Shown here: positions 38,797 to 48,900 of the stretch, in pieces
Layout of the letters: each line of letters starts with the position of its first letter
Position numbering within the stretch: position 1 is the stretch's first letter
Origin: Daucus carota subsp. sativus
Lineage: Eukaryota > Streptophyta > Magnoliopsida > Apiales > Apiaceae
Assembly: GCF_001625215.2 (NCBI RefSeq)
Contig: NC_030385.2
Coordinates: forward strand, 31,707,598-31,771,597
Direction of reading: 5' to 3'
Length of the DNA stretch: 64,000 bases
Notes under the pieces: generated by a model
Told to the model about the DNA's origin: nothing
The model's input: only the letters and a program-made list of their open reading frames with translations
The model's database searches: none
Program-made: the position numbers and the translations under genes

Positions 38797-39664
38797 TAGG
38801 GGTTTACGCGGGCCTGGTTGGCCCGGTTTAGATTTTTTATCGACCCAACCCGTCAATTAAAATTAATTTATAACCCAACCCAATTTTCGAACCCAACTCA
38901 TTAAAATTAATTTATAACCCAACCCAATTTGTCATACTTCGGGTTGGGTTGGTTTGGGTAAGTTTGACGAGTTACTAAGTACTACATCGTAGTTTTAAAA
39001 TTGCTACACAACCTATAAATTATAGAGCATTAAAACAAGCTCGGACTTTTAAAGAATAGTAGTCTCATTATCGAACTCTCAAAGGCAAGTAGACGAATGA
39101 CAAATATGCAGGGAAGATATTTTAAAGGAAACTCGAGGAAAGATACCAATGTTATAATTCAATTTTATCACACTAAAGTTATAATTTCAATTGGGTAGCT
39201 ATATTTTACATATATACAATTTTGTTATATATATATTATATATATATATTGGGAACTGATAAATAAGCTCCATATATTACTATTTAAGCTCTAATTGTAA
39301 ATTTTATACCACATTTACCCATGCCTTCTATACATGTTTCATACATATTATAGGTAATAATGCCATTTGGATAAACGAAAAAGTAGAATTTGGAGCTTAA
39401 ATAGTAAAGTTTGGAGCTTATTTATCAATTCCCTATATAATGTATTTTTATTAAAATACCCTCGAGCTGGGTTAGGTTGGCCAAATAAAATCTAAAACCA
39501 TGCCCAACCCATTAAAATCGGGTTGGAGACGATTCAACCCAATTAAAAAACGGTTTAAAATTCTGGTAAAAAAAAAAAGGTTTAAAATTTTCGGTTTGGT
39601 TCGGCCGAAAATAGGACCAGTTTGTGTCGATTTAAATGGTTTGGGCAACCGATGTACACCTCTA
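38797..39664. mobile_element. non-autonomous hAT element
   Basis: 868 bp with ends TAGGGGTTTACGCGGGC and an inverted partner TAGAGGTGTACATCGG, flanked by an 8-bp duplication CAAACAGG/TAAACAGG (38789-38796 and 39665-39672; 7 of 8 match). TAGGGGTGTAC-like ends and 8-bp duplications are typical of hAT. The interior is rich in AACCCAACCC and GGGTTGGGTT in opposite halves. A MITE lies inside at 39251-39433. Confidence 0.75.
39251..39433. mobile_element. MITE nested inside the hAT element
   Basis: 183 bp with long inverted ends: GGGAACTGATAAATAAGCTCC at the left and its inverse, GGAGCTTATTTATCAATTCCC, at the right, continuing with ACTATTTAAGCTC/GAGCTTAAATAGTAA. Flanks are TA-rich (TATATATT and TATATAAT), so the target duplication cannot be fixed. 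Confidence 0.8.
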
Positions 39665-39828
39665 TAAACAGGTAATAAAATAGAAGCCCAAGGAAGCTTT
39701 TGCTTCTCCATCCCAAAACACGCCGTTATCACGAAAATAAATATAAAACCGCGAATCAATATTTTGCACATGAATATTGGACGTTATTCATGATGAATCT
39801 GAGTTGTCTTAGCAGAAGCTTAATTCCG

Positions 39829-39900
39829 AGCCCAAGCCCAGGCCCAGTTATCTTTCCCCGTAAACCCTAAAATGAGAGTAGCAGTAATCTTATAAATACC
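39829..39900 (+). promoter_or_regulatory. site II plus telo-box promoter of the snoRNA cluster
   Basis: Three overlapping GCCCA-type site II elements (39829-39846, AGCCCAAGCCCAGGCCCAG) are followed by a telo box TAAACCCTAAA (39861-39871) and a TATA box TATAAATACC (39891-39900). Site II and telo-box pairs are known from plant promoters of snoRNA and ribosomal-protein genes. The spacing to the first snoRNA (about 140 bases) fits one Pol II precursor carrying all three snoRNAs. Confidence 0.75.
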
Positions 39901-40040
39901 TCTCCCTTCGCCTCCGCTTCTCTCACATCTCTTCACAAACACGTCTATTTCTCACTGTAGTTTCAGTTACAAAGCTTTTTTCTTAGAAATTATAATTTTT
40001 ATGTTCTCGTTTCTAATTTACAATAATCGAAAAAGAGAAG

Positions 40041-40146
40041 GAGATCGTGATGATGACTCCATAAATTCAAGCTCAACAGACCGGATTGCAGGGTTTCTCT
40101 CTATAAGAGAAGCTTTATGCGTGTCGAAAACCCCGCTGAACTGAGC

Positions 40147-40152
<6 letters not shown>
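40041..40152 (+). ncRNA. box C/D snoRNA 1
   Basis: Box C GTGATGA (40047-40053) and box D CTGA (40141-40144) are enclosed by a perfect 7-bp terminal stem, GAGATCG with CGATCTC (40041-40047 and 40146-40152). The stem shares its last base with box C. An internal hairpin (TTCTCTCTATAAGAGAA) makes it longer than average (112 nt). The guide target was not identified. This is the first of three snoRNAs on one presumed precursor. Confidence 0.75.

Positions 40153-40213
<61 letters not shown>
40148..40213. repeat. (TC)n microsatellite
   Basis: A pure TC run that begins within the 3' terminal stem of snoRNA 1 and fills most of the spacer to snoRNA 2. Confidence 0.95.
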
Positions 40214-40216
<3 letters not shown>

Positions 40217-40241
40217 TTTCTCTTTATTTTGTTATTAATTT

Positions 40242-40344
40242 GAAGATTACAATGATGATATCAAGCTCCCTCTTCTTAATTAATGTTGAGGACACTCGCT
40301 GGCTGAATCGAACCATAATATACTGCCAACACTGAGTAATCTTC
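40242..40344 (+). ncRNA. box C/D snoRNA 2
   Basis: Box C ATGATGA (40252-40258) and box D CTGA (40332-40335) are closed by a perfect 9-bp stem, GAAGATTAC with GTAATCTTC (40242-40250 and 40336-40344). A second CTGA inside, in CGCTGGCTGAATC, may be box D'. The target was not identified. Length 103 nt. Confidence 0.8.
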
Positions 40345-40388
40345 TCATATTACAATAATTTTTCTATTTTTATTTTTTTTATAATTCT

Positions 40389-40484
40389 GAAGCGATGATG
40401 AAGAAGCATAATAGTTAATTATCCAACACTTGGACTGAGAAATTTGTTTTCGATTGATGTCTCAACTTTATGCTGAATCGTTTC
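40389..40484 (+). ncRNA. box C/D snoRNA 3, predicted 25S rRNA methylation guide
   Basis: All four boxes are visible: C ATGATGA (40395-40401), D' CTGA (40435-40438), C' ATTGATG (40453-40459) and D CTGA (40473-40476). The terminal stem is GAAGCGA with TCGTTTC (one G-U pair). The stretch before D' (ATCCAACACTTGG) is complementary over 13 bases to CCAAGTGTTGGAT, which I recall as a conserved segment of plant 25S rRNA just before TGTTCACCC. It would thus guide 2'-O-methylation there. The rRNA match is from memory. Confidence 0.72.
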
Positions 40485-41697
40485 TCTTCTTTTTCTGTTA
40501 TTTACATTATTTTATGTTTAATTTTAAAAAAAATGAGAAATGCGAGATGGATACATATATTTGAAATGAGATCAAGTGATGAAAGATAAAATAATCTTAG
40601 GACACCATTGGACACAGCTCATTGTAGTTGTGGATGAGAAGTATATCTTTCTGATGTCTGTTATGATTTGATTGTTCGTTTTGCTTTTCTTTCTCTTTAA
40701 TTTTTTGTTCCTGTAATTTTGGTCGATTGAAATTTGAATATTTCATAGTTTTTTATTCAAAATATGATTAGTAGCATTGTTCTTTTATTTGCAAAGACAC
40801 AGAGTAGAAATTTAAAGCGATACGTGTTGGGAATAATTTGTTTGGTAAATACTCCACAATTTAATCCCTGGCCTTGTTCTAAAAATTCATAATTTAATCG
40901 ATTAATTCCTAATTAATTCTTGTAATGTTGTTGACCGATTCAATTTTTGAAATCATTTAAGATGGACAAGTCTTCATTTAAGATGACCAGTCATTTGATT
41001 GTGATACTGCAACAGCTTATGCTCTTTGGTAGTTCTCATCCATATTGTTTGAGTTAGTGTTGCTTTTCAATGATCTTGCTTAATCGATAATTTCATGTTT
41101 ATAAGGCTGATCCGCTGTCTTCTTTGATTTTTAATTTTTAGTTCAATCTCAACATCATGAAAATCATGAGTTTTTTGACTCGAATCAGATGTTAAAAAAT
41201 TCTTACCAGAGTTTTGACTCGAATCAGATGTTAAAAAATTCTTACCAGAGTTTGTGAAAATCTAAATCGAACTTGAATAAAACTCGACAGGTTTGGGTTG
41301 GAGTTTAATGATTCGGGTTCTTACGGGTTTGGGTTTGGTAAAGAAAATTTCGGGTTTGGTTTTTTACTAAACTCGTTTTTACCTACCCAATTGTCATCTA
41401 GGATTGGAAATGAGCTGAAATTCTCAAGAATGGCTCGAGGTTCGGCTTGGAAAGAGCTCTAGTCAGGTTTAGTTCAATTTGTGATTGGACAAAGTTAAAC
41501 ACAGTATTATTAATCTATTAATCTATTTACTAATGTATCCACCATGATAACAATATAATTACAAGTTTGTGAACTCGCTTGGACAAAGTTTGTGCTGCAG
41601 CAGAATATCATATTTTGTAATATTATATTATTAAAATTGATTGAGAATTTTATGTTGTAAGTTTGATTTGCATTTATAACAAAGTGCATATATATTA
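40485..41697. other. intergenic, AT-rich
   Basis: Nothing gene-like. A 39-bp tandem duplication with GACTCGAATCAGATGTT lies at 41177-41254. Phrases such as GGTTTGGGTTTGG near 41290-41360 suggest decayed repeat DNA. Confidence 0.4.
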
Positions 41698-41929
41698 TTC
41701 CCTCCATTCCAAAATAATAGTCGCTTTGATTTTCTGCACGTATTTTGAGGTGCAAAAAAAACATACTTTTACATGTTATTTTTGAATTTTTTTTCTGAAT
41801 AAAAATAGAGATGTTAAATTTTTATTCAGAAAAAGAAAATTTCAAAAATAATGTGTAGAAGTATGTTTTTTTTACACCTCAAAATACGTGCACAAAGTCA
41901 AAGCGACTATTATTTTGGAATGGAGGAAG
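41698..41929. mobile_element. Stowaway MITE (Tc1/mariner)
   Basis: 232 bp, strongly palindromic. The ends TTCCCTCCATTCC and GGAATGGAGGAAG are flanked by TA on both sides (41696-41697 and 41930-41931). CTCCCTCCGT-type ends with a TA duplication define Stowaway MITEs. Confidence 0.9.
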
Positions 41930-42818
41930 TAACTGATTATTGTGATGATTAGGTAGTAGTTAATGATTATTATGATTTGTAGTAATAATTTACATATAAA
42001 GATAAAGTATCTTAAATAGCATTAAGTTGTAATTTATATTTATATAGCTAAGTAGATCATGACCATTGAATTGAAATTCATCTGATGGATGTGTGTGGTC
42101 TCAAATTCTAATTTTAATATTGGTTCTAATTTGAATCTCAACCGGTTGGTGAATATGTTTTATTATTAAATTTGTGAACATGCCCATTTTTTATATTGTT
42201 GAGTAGTTTATGAACAAGTTTAATGATAATCCAAGTTTTTTTTATCAAATGATTATAATAAAGCTAATATATATGTGTGTATGTGTGTTTTCACAATCCA
42301 ATTATTTATTAAAACATAATTAGTGACATTACTAATTAAAAATCTATTTTATATCATATCAGATATTAACAATATTAAATTTATTCACATTAATTAAACA
42401 AAAAACATATTTAATTGCAAGTGTTAAAAGTTTTTGAGTATATATCATTCTACTCAAAAATCTCATCCAAACCACCGATTAAAAAATCATATCATTTAAA
42501 CCACTGAAATGAGTATATATGTCATTGTGTTTGACGATATTATGGTATGTTAAATTTTTTAAACTTTCGGTCTCAATTTAAAGTTGACGTGTTCATCAAC
42601 GTTATTTTCGGCATGTATTCGATATGACGTCTTAGATTAAAAAGGTTAATCAGGTCAACCTAATACAAACGTGTAAGGAGAATAAAAATCTCAAATTAAA
42701 CTATTAACTCAAGATAAAATGAATTTAAGAGGTCATATATTCGACCCATGAAGTTTGAATTGTGATGAAAAGTTTAAAATTTTGACATTCCTCGTCAATT
42801 AGCATGACGTAATCAAAC

Positions 42819-42824
<6 letters not shown>
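41930..42824. other. intergenic, AT-rich
   Basis: No gene, RNA or bounded repeat recognised in this AT-rich stretch. Confidence 0.4.

Positions 42825-42904
<80 letters not shown>
42825..42904. repeat. (TA)n(TG)n(TA)n compound microsatellite
   Basis: TA repeats on both sides of a TG run, uninterrupted within each block. Confidence 0.95.
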
Positions 42905-43351
42905 TCAATTTAATGGTTTAAATAATATAAATTTTTAATGGATGGTCTAGCTGAGATTTTTCGGCAGAACGGGTGTCCTATTTGATATAAAACTCAGTAG
43001 ACAAATGACCTGTACAATAACATGATATCTCGCTCATCCAGTTTCACATATTTAATTTATTCATGAATTTAAAATCATGAAAAAACTAATGAATGAGCTC
43101 GTGAAAAATATTAATGATTTGTTATGAACTCGTGAGACATTTTCATGAGCTATTCGCGAACTTTCGTGAATAAGTTATTCCTCAATAAACCAAATTTTTT
43201 AGTTCAGCTAAGTTCGGACCTAGGTTTGATTTTTTTTAACAAACGATATATACAAGCACACTAGAGTTCGGCTCGACTCATTTACGGTCGCAAATAAAAT
43301 TAATTATAATCTTTTGGTATAAATGACAGATTCTAGTCTATCTCGACATAA
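42905..43351. other. intergenic, AT-rich
   Basis: No feature recognised. The phrases CATGAGC and TCGTGAA repeat loosely near 43060-43170. Confidence 0.35.
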
Positions 43352-44021
43352 TGGGGCCTTTTGGTTGAGCTTAAAAATAGTGACTTATTGCTTAAAGTAA
43401 AAAAGTGGATTAGAAGTGAGAAATTAATTTAGACTTATAAGCTATTACAAGTGTTTGGATACCCCGGCTTTAAAGTTTTTTAAGTGTTTGGATAACTTAA
43501 CTTATAAACTGGTATAGTTTCGTAATATTGTCATATAATTATTTGATATTTACAAAATAAATTGAGAAAAGTTGATAAAAATATTAGATTAGATTAATAT
43601 TTATATTATATAAAGAATTATCTCACATTTAACTATTTAAGAGATTTATAAGTGTGTTTAAAAATTTATATAAACTTAATATATATGAGTATTTCATAAA
43701 ATTGAAGGCAAAAGTTTATATAAAAAGTATTATATTCAATCACCTCGTGTTTGGATGAGATAACATCAAGTAGACGGCATGAATAAAAAATAAACAAAAA
43801 TAATAGGTAGCGGAATGTCACGAGTTTAGAACAGCAGTGCGTGACAGGAAGCTGAAAAAAGCTGGAGTCCCAAAAGAAGCTCCATTTAGTAGTTTTTTTT
43901 TTCTTAACTTCTTTTACTTGTTTTAAGTACTTCATATCATTTGCCAAACACACAGCAGAAAAGAGAGGAAGTGGACTTGCACGCTTTTAAGCCCAGAAGT
44001 CCAGTTCCCAAACGCCCACAA
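43352..44021. repeat. hAT-like MITE family member
   Basis: It begins GGGGCCTTTTGGTTGAGC with GTGACTTATTGCTTAAAG and ends AGTCCAGTTCCCAAACGCCCAC, an inverted pair around the same GTTTGG core as the copy at 17816-18064. It is longer than that copy, so it probably carries extra DNA inside. No clear target duplication. Confidence 0.5.
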
Positions 44022-44633
44022 TAATTACATTAATGAATCAAAGGACATCTTTTTTTGCTAACAAATCACAGTGGAAATACTGCTCCCTCTACATGTTATA
44101 TCATTTATGAAAAATAATAATGATATTAAACTATCAAAGGGCATTGTGTTGGGCATTGTGTTTTCTTGCAAATCTCACTGAAAATACTGCTTTTCCTGCA
44201 TGTTAAAATCATTCAGAAAAATAGTTTAATAACATTATATATCATATGGTTGATGACATATATCCAAAGTGGTCGATATTAATACAAACTATTCACAACC
44301 ATAAGTCCATGAAAAAGTGTTTTGCAATAAACAAGAGGCGCGTCAAATGTATGTATGTATATGTGTGCATGCATAAATAAGATGAAGCTTTTTTAGATAC
44401 AACCTCATAAATTTTTGGAATAAGACATATTCTATGGAAAATGCTACGTATCCGATTTTTAACCAGATTTGGCAAAAATCGGTTAAATCGTATCATATTC
44501 TATCGGACGAATTTTTAACCCGATTCGACAAAATTCATTTAAATCGATGATTAATTGGTCAAAAATTGTATTGATCAGTAAAATATCATGTATAATATTA
44601 AAATTTACAAAATTTGTGGGGAAATTTTAAAAT

Positions 44634-44693
<60 letters not shown>

Positions 44694-45869
44694 TTTAAGT
44701 ATAATATTAAATTAATTTCAAATGATAATCTTATTAATCATTCCGACTAATCACCGATTTTTCTGATTCTTGCTTTTTACAAGGCTGGATATTTATTTAT
44801 TTATTAAATCATGATCTTGACAGGATTATAACATAATTTTAATAGATCAACGCTTTCATTGTGCGGTACTGAGTTAAATAACCTCATACAACTGTTAAAA
44901 AGCGCTATGCAAGCACTGCACAACGCTTAAAAACCAGTGACATATCTTGACAGGATCCATATAAATATATTTGTGGTGGGTAATGATAGATTAGTCTTTT
45001 CGAATTAAATTTCATTGATTTAATTAGGTGATTTATGACATTTGTAATTTTATCGTTTGTATTTTAAATTTAATTGAAATACAAAATGATCATACTGATC
45101 GAATTTTCTTATATATTTTGCCTTTATTGATAATAAAAAGGTTGCTGGAACACGTTATATATTAGAAAGACCCTTAAAATAATACCGACGACCAATAAAA
45201 TTATTTATATTTCAGTTTTAATTGAATATTAATAACAATAGTATAGTATAGCATAGTATAAACAGATATTTGGTAATATGGAATAAGTAAAAAAATTATT
45301 AATGTATAGTTGAAATATATCATTGGTTGTATGACATATTATATATAATAATATTATCTTATATATATATATATGTTGCATGTGTTATTAATAGAAAATC
45401 GGTTTTTTAGTTAGGATTCTAAAGAAGATAATGTGTTTTAAATTGTTATTGTCCAATGTTATTTTTAGAAAAATAGATTTTTTATTAGAAAATATAAAAA
45501 AAATAATTTTAGCTAAATAAGATGGTTGATTATATAAGTGGGTTCATAATCTGGCTCATGTATCGACCGCCCAAACATTTAATATTTTTGTTTTAAGAGT
45601 ATAGTATAGATAACAGATTCTGAAGTTTTAGTCTCGCCAAAATTTTCTATTTTAAACATTATCATAAGAATTTTTTTAAGAACAATCTAGAATTTAAAGC
45701 AAATGGATATTTATTTAACATCTTATTTTTATTAAATATCAACAAAATCTAATGGATATTTTTAGCATATCCTAATATTTTTCTAACGTAAATAATCTTT
45801 AAAATCTATCCCGCTACACCGTTCCGTTATAGAAAAACATCAAGTCTTCTCGCCGTTGTAAAATTAGGG
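44022..45869. other. intergenic, AT-rich, with a (TA)n run
   Basis: Contains a TA microsatellite at 44638-44689. No gene or bounded transposon was recognised. The last part runs into the promoter of the SUVH-type gene; no TATA box could be assigned. Confidence 0.4.
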
Positions 45870-46167
45870 CAAAGACTAGGGTTTCGCATCCGTACTTAGA
45901 TGCTCTGTCAATTTAATTTGGTCAATTTGACGTCAATTGTAGTAAATCTTCCTGTCCAATCACTAAGAATCGTAAGTTTCCTTACATATATTTCTCTGAA
46001 TTTTATTTTCAACGTGTAAAATATATGTTTGGGTTTGTTAATTGTGCATTTTTACATTCTATTGTGTATTTAATTTTTATTTAGTTGTCGAGATTGATTA
46101 CTCTAGTTAAGTTGAATTTTAGTTTAAATTTTATATTGACGCAGGGTTCATATATGTGATTGTGTTG
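45870..46167 (+). promoter_or_regulatory. 5' leader of the SUVH-type gene: leader intron and start-stop uORF
   Basis: A leader exon probably starts near 45870 and ends at 45971 before a GTAAGT donor; the intron runs to GCAG at 46144 (173 bp). The next exon contains ATG directly followed by TGA (46154-46159), a minimal uORF, eight bases before the first in-frame ATG at 46168. The transcription start is a guess. Confidence 0.6.
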
Positions 46168-48900
46168 ATGGTCATGAGCCCTGTAAGAGATGGCGATGTT
46201 TCTTTAGTGAAGCAGGATAGAAATTTTAAGCCAGACTCGAAGCGGAGAAAGGTTGATACAAGGAGACCTTCAGGGAAATATTGCGGTGTTGGTGGAGTTT
46301 ATGATGAAGAGTGCATTGTAGAAATAGCGAATAAAAGGGCAAAGGTTGAGTGTTTAGATCATCCGGGATGTGATAATGGATATAATTCCGAGTGTAAGGA
46401 TTTGATCAGCACAAAGTGTGGTCGGGAAGTTGAGCGTTTTGTAGGTTCTAGAGCGATAGACGGTGAAGTGGAAGAAGGAGAGATTGTGGAAGAAGATATT
46501 GAGGGTGAAGTTAATGTTGGAAGTGGAAAGGGTATTGCTGAATCTGGAAAGAGTGAGCACTCAACAGAAGTTGAAGAAGGGGAGATTATAGAAGATGCTG
46601 TTAGTGATTATGTTGAGGATGTAAACGGGGAGGGAGATGATGTTGAAATCGATAAGCCTGTGGATGAAACTGGAAGAAATTCGAACAGTTGGGGGATGGT
46701 TTGTTACAATGACAGGGAAACAAACTTGCCCGAGAATAAAAGTGCATCTCCAAGAGATGTCGAAGGAGGGATTATGAAAGGTGATTTTAATGACTCTATT
46801 GAAGTTGTAATTGGGACGGGTACTGAAGTTGAAAAGGATAAAAAGGTGCATGTGACGGAAACAAATTTGAAGAATCAGGAGATGATCTGTTACAAGGAGG
46901 CGGAAACAAGTTTGAATAGTCAGGAGATGGTTTGTTACAATGCTCAAAGCATCAAAAGCTGCGATTATATAATGATAGATGATCCCAAAAAAGGCACTGG
47001 GCACAACTTAAATGGCGAAATTAATGGTTCAAAGATGTGCTCCCAAGGTACAAAATCTGTTCTGAGGAAACAAGGAAAACGGGTTTCTGATTGTGCACCT
47101 ACTATAGCTACCCTTAGTAGATTCAAAGCAAAGGCTGATGGTTCTAACAATTGTCCAGTCGAACCTAAAAGAAGTAGTGTGCCAAAAATGAATTTTGCTA
47201 AAAGGGTATCTGTTTTATATGGTAAAGGGGAAGGCAGAGATACTCTAGCTGACAAAAAATTAAATAATATGAGCATTGTTCCTCATGATGGCCAGGAAAC
47301 TCCAATTCGCAAAAAGGTGAAGGAAACTTTAAATCTGTTCCAGCAGGTCTTGCAAAAGTTGTTACTAGGCAAAGAAAAGGTTTCACAATATACTTACGTA
47401 GAAGCTGCAATGCAAGTTAAGGAACAAGGGAAGTGGGTTAATATGGATAGGCGAATCTTGGGAGCTGTTCCAGGTGTTGAAATTGGGGACAAATATCACT
47501 GTAGGGCAGAACTTGTTATCATTGGCTTGCATCACCCGTTTGCTGCTGGTATAGATTCCATGGAGGTTGATGGGAAAAAGATTGCTATCAGCATCGTGGC
47601 CTCAGGTCGTTATGCTAATGAAACGGAATTTCCAGATGTTATAACTTATTCTGGTGAAGGAGGAAATCCAGCTATTAAAGACAGGGAGCTTAAAGATCAG
47701 AAACTTGAGCGAGGTAACCTTGCCTTAAAGAATAGCATGGATGCGGAAACTCCAGTAAGGGTTGTTCGAGGTTATCGAGCTTGGAAGTCGTTTAGAGCCG
47801 GGGACAAGAAGAGGGAGAAAGAAGCAACATTTACTTATGATGGTTTATATGTTGTGAGTAAGTATTGGCAAGAGAAAGGGAGACATGGGAATTTGATTTA
47901 TATGTTTCAACTGAACAGAATAAAAGGTCAGCCAAAACTTACAGTAAATAGTTTGAGTTCAGAAACGTCCACAATATCGGGCAGTTCAGCAAATTCTTCT
48001 ATATCTAGAAGATCAAGAAAATGCAAAAGAATATTAAGCAAGATTGGAAGATCTAACCCGTTGAACATGCCAGAAAATTGTCAAACATTGATCACGTTGG
48101 GAAAAGCTGAAGTCCCTCGCAATCCTATATTGGTAGATGACATTTCTTATGGGAAAGAAAAGATAGCTATACGCTTAGTTAATGACATTGATGATGCGAT
48201 ACCTCCTGTCTTTAATTATATAGCCAATATGGTATATCCACACTTGAGAAAATCCTCTACTAAGACAAAAAGTTGCCAGTGTATGGACGGGTGCTCCGAT
48301 AGTGTCAAATGTTCTTGTGTTGTCAAAAATAGAGGTAAAGTACCATTTAATGAAGATGGAGCGATCCTTAGACAAAAGACTATCATTTATGAGTGTGGTC
48401 CATCTTGCAAATGCCCCCCTTCTTGCAATAATAGAGTTAGCCAGCTTGGCATAAAGTTTGAGTTAGAGGTCTTTAGGACTGAGTCAGTGGGATGGGGCCT
48501 TCGGTCACGAGATTTTATACCGTCTGGAAGTTTTATCTGTGAATATGTAGGGGAGTTGCTAGAGGACTCGCAAGCTGAGGAAAGAAGTGATTGTGATGAT
48601 TATTTGTTTAATTTAGGAGGGAATGATGAATATACTATTGATGCAGGTATTTATGGGAATGTTGGAAGATTTCTCAATCACAGTTGTTCACCCAACTTGT
48701 ATGCTCAAAATGTCCTCTATGATCACGGTGACAAGAGGATGCCTCACGTGATGCTATTCGCTACCAGCGATATACCTCCTTTACAAGAGTTGACTTTTGA
48801 TTACAACTATGAAATAGATAGTGTTTATGATGCGAATGGAAATGTGAAGACCAAAACTTGTTGCTGTGGTGCTCCTGATTGTAGCGGACGAATGTATTGA
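46168..48900 (+). CDS. SUVH: SUVH-type histone H3K9 methyltransferase
   Basis: Nuclear methyltransferase that binds methylated DNA through its SRA domain and methylates histone H3 lysine 9, feeding the CMT3/non-CG methylation loop. One uninterrupted coding exon of 910 residues from the ATG at 46168 (a second ATG is two codons later), as is usual for SUVH genes. The N-terminal 410 residues are acidic and low in complexity, with two related EEGEI motifs. SRA/YDG lies at about 430-588 (VPGVEIGDKYHCRAELVIIG). Pre-SET, at about 703-752, is cysteine-rich from CQCMDGC to CKCPPSCNNR. SET, at about 760-890, has GWGLRS, FICEYVGELL, NHSCSPN at about 837 and LTFDYNYE; post-SET CCCGAPDC is at about 898-905. 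Length and long N-terminus resemble the SUVH5/SUVH6 group more than SUVH1/SUVH4. All catalytic motifs are present, so it looks functional. Confidence 0.95.
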   Translation: MVMSPVRDGDVSLVKQDRNFKPDSKRRKVDTRRPSGKYCGVGGVYDEECIVEIANKRAKVECLDHPGCDNGYNSECKDLISTKCGREVERFVGSRAIDGEVEEGEIVEEDIEGEVNVGSGKGIAESGKSEHSTEVEEGEIIEDAVSDYVEDVNGEGDDVEIDKPVDETGRNSNSWGMVCYNDRETNLPENKSASPRDVEGGIMKGDFNDSIEVVIGTGTEVEKDKKVHVTETNLKNQEMICYKEAETSLNSQEMVCYNAQSIKSCDYIMIDDPKKGTGHNLNGEINGSKMCSQGTKSVLRKQGKRVSDCAPTIATLSRFKAKADGSNNCPVEPKRSSVPKMNFAKRVSVLYGKGEGRDTLADKKLNNMSIVPHDGQETPIRKKVKETLNLFQQVLQKLLLGKEKVSQYTYVEAAMQVKEQGKWVNMDRRILGAVPGVEIGDKYHCRAELVIIGLHHPFAAGIDSMEVDGKKIAISIVASGRYANETEFPDVITYSGEGGNPAIKDRELKDQKLERGNLALKNSMDAETPVRVVRGYRAWKSFRAGDKKREKEATFTYDGLYVVSKYWQEKGRHGNLIYMFQLNRIKGQPKLTVNSLSSETSTISGSSANSSISRRSRKCKRILSKIGRSNPLNMPENCQTLITLGKAEVPRNPILVDDISYGKEKIAIRLVNDIDDAIPPVFNYIANMVYPHLRKSSTKTKSCQCMDGCSDSVKCSCVVKNRGKVPFNEDGAILRQKTIIYECGPSCKCPPSCNNRVSQLGIKFELEVFRTESVGWGLRSRDFIPSGSFICEYVGELLEDSQAEERSDCDDYLFNLGGNDEYTIDAGIYGNVGRFLNHSCSPNLYAQNVLYDHGDKRMPHVMLFATSDIPPLQELTFDYNYEIDSVYDANGNVKTKTCCCGAPDCSGRMY

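Larger units (their letters stand above)
37858..39735. repeat. hAT-like MITE family member broken up by later insertions
   Basis: The left piece (about 37858-37914) matches the family at 17816-18064 (AAGAAGTGGAGTAGAA up to AAGTGTTTGG). The family resumes at about 38740 (AGACAGAAGCTAGCA, TTTTTTACACAAACAGG) and again at 39665-39735 (AATAGAAGCCCAAGGAAGC, ending CCAAAACACGCC). Between the pieces lie an 0.8-kb block (37915-38735) and a hAT element (38797-39664). Confidence 0.5.

Noticed and set aside
40117-40335. A 72-residue ORF across the snoRNA cluster
   Set aside because: It is mostly a Ser-Leu run from the TC microsatellite and overlaps snoRNA 1 and 2 with their boxes and stems; no protein family resemblance.
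46156-46167. An upstream GTG-initiated start of the SUVH frame
   Set aside because: The codon at 46156 is GTG; the first in-frame ATG is at 46168. Plant nuclear genes rarely start at GTG.
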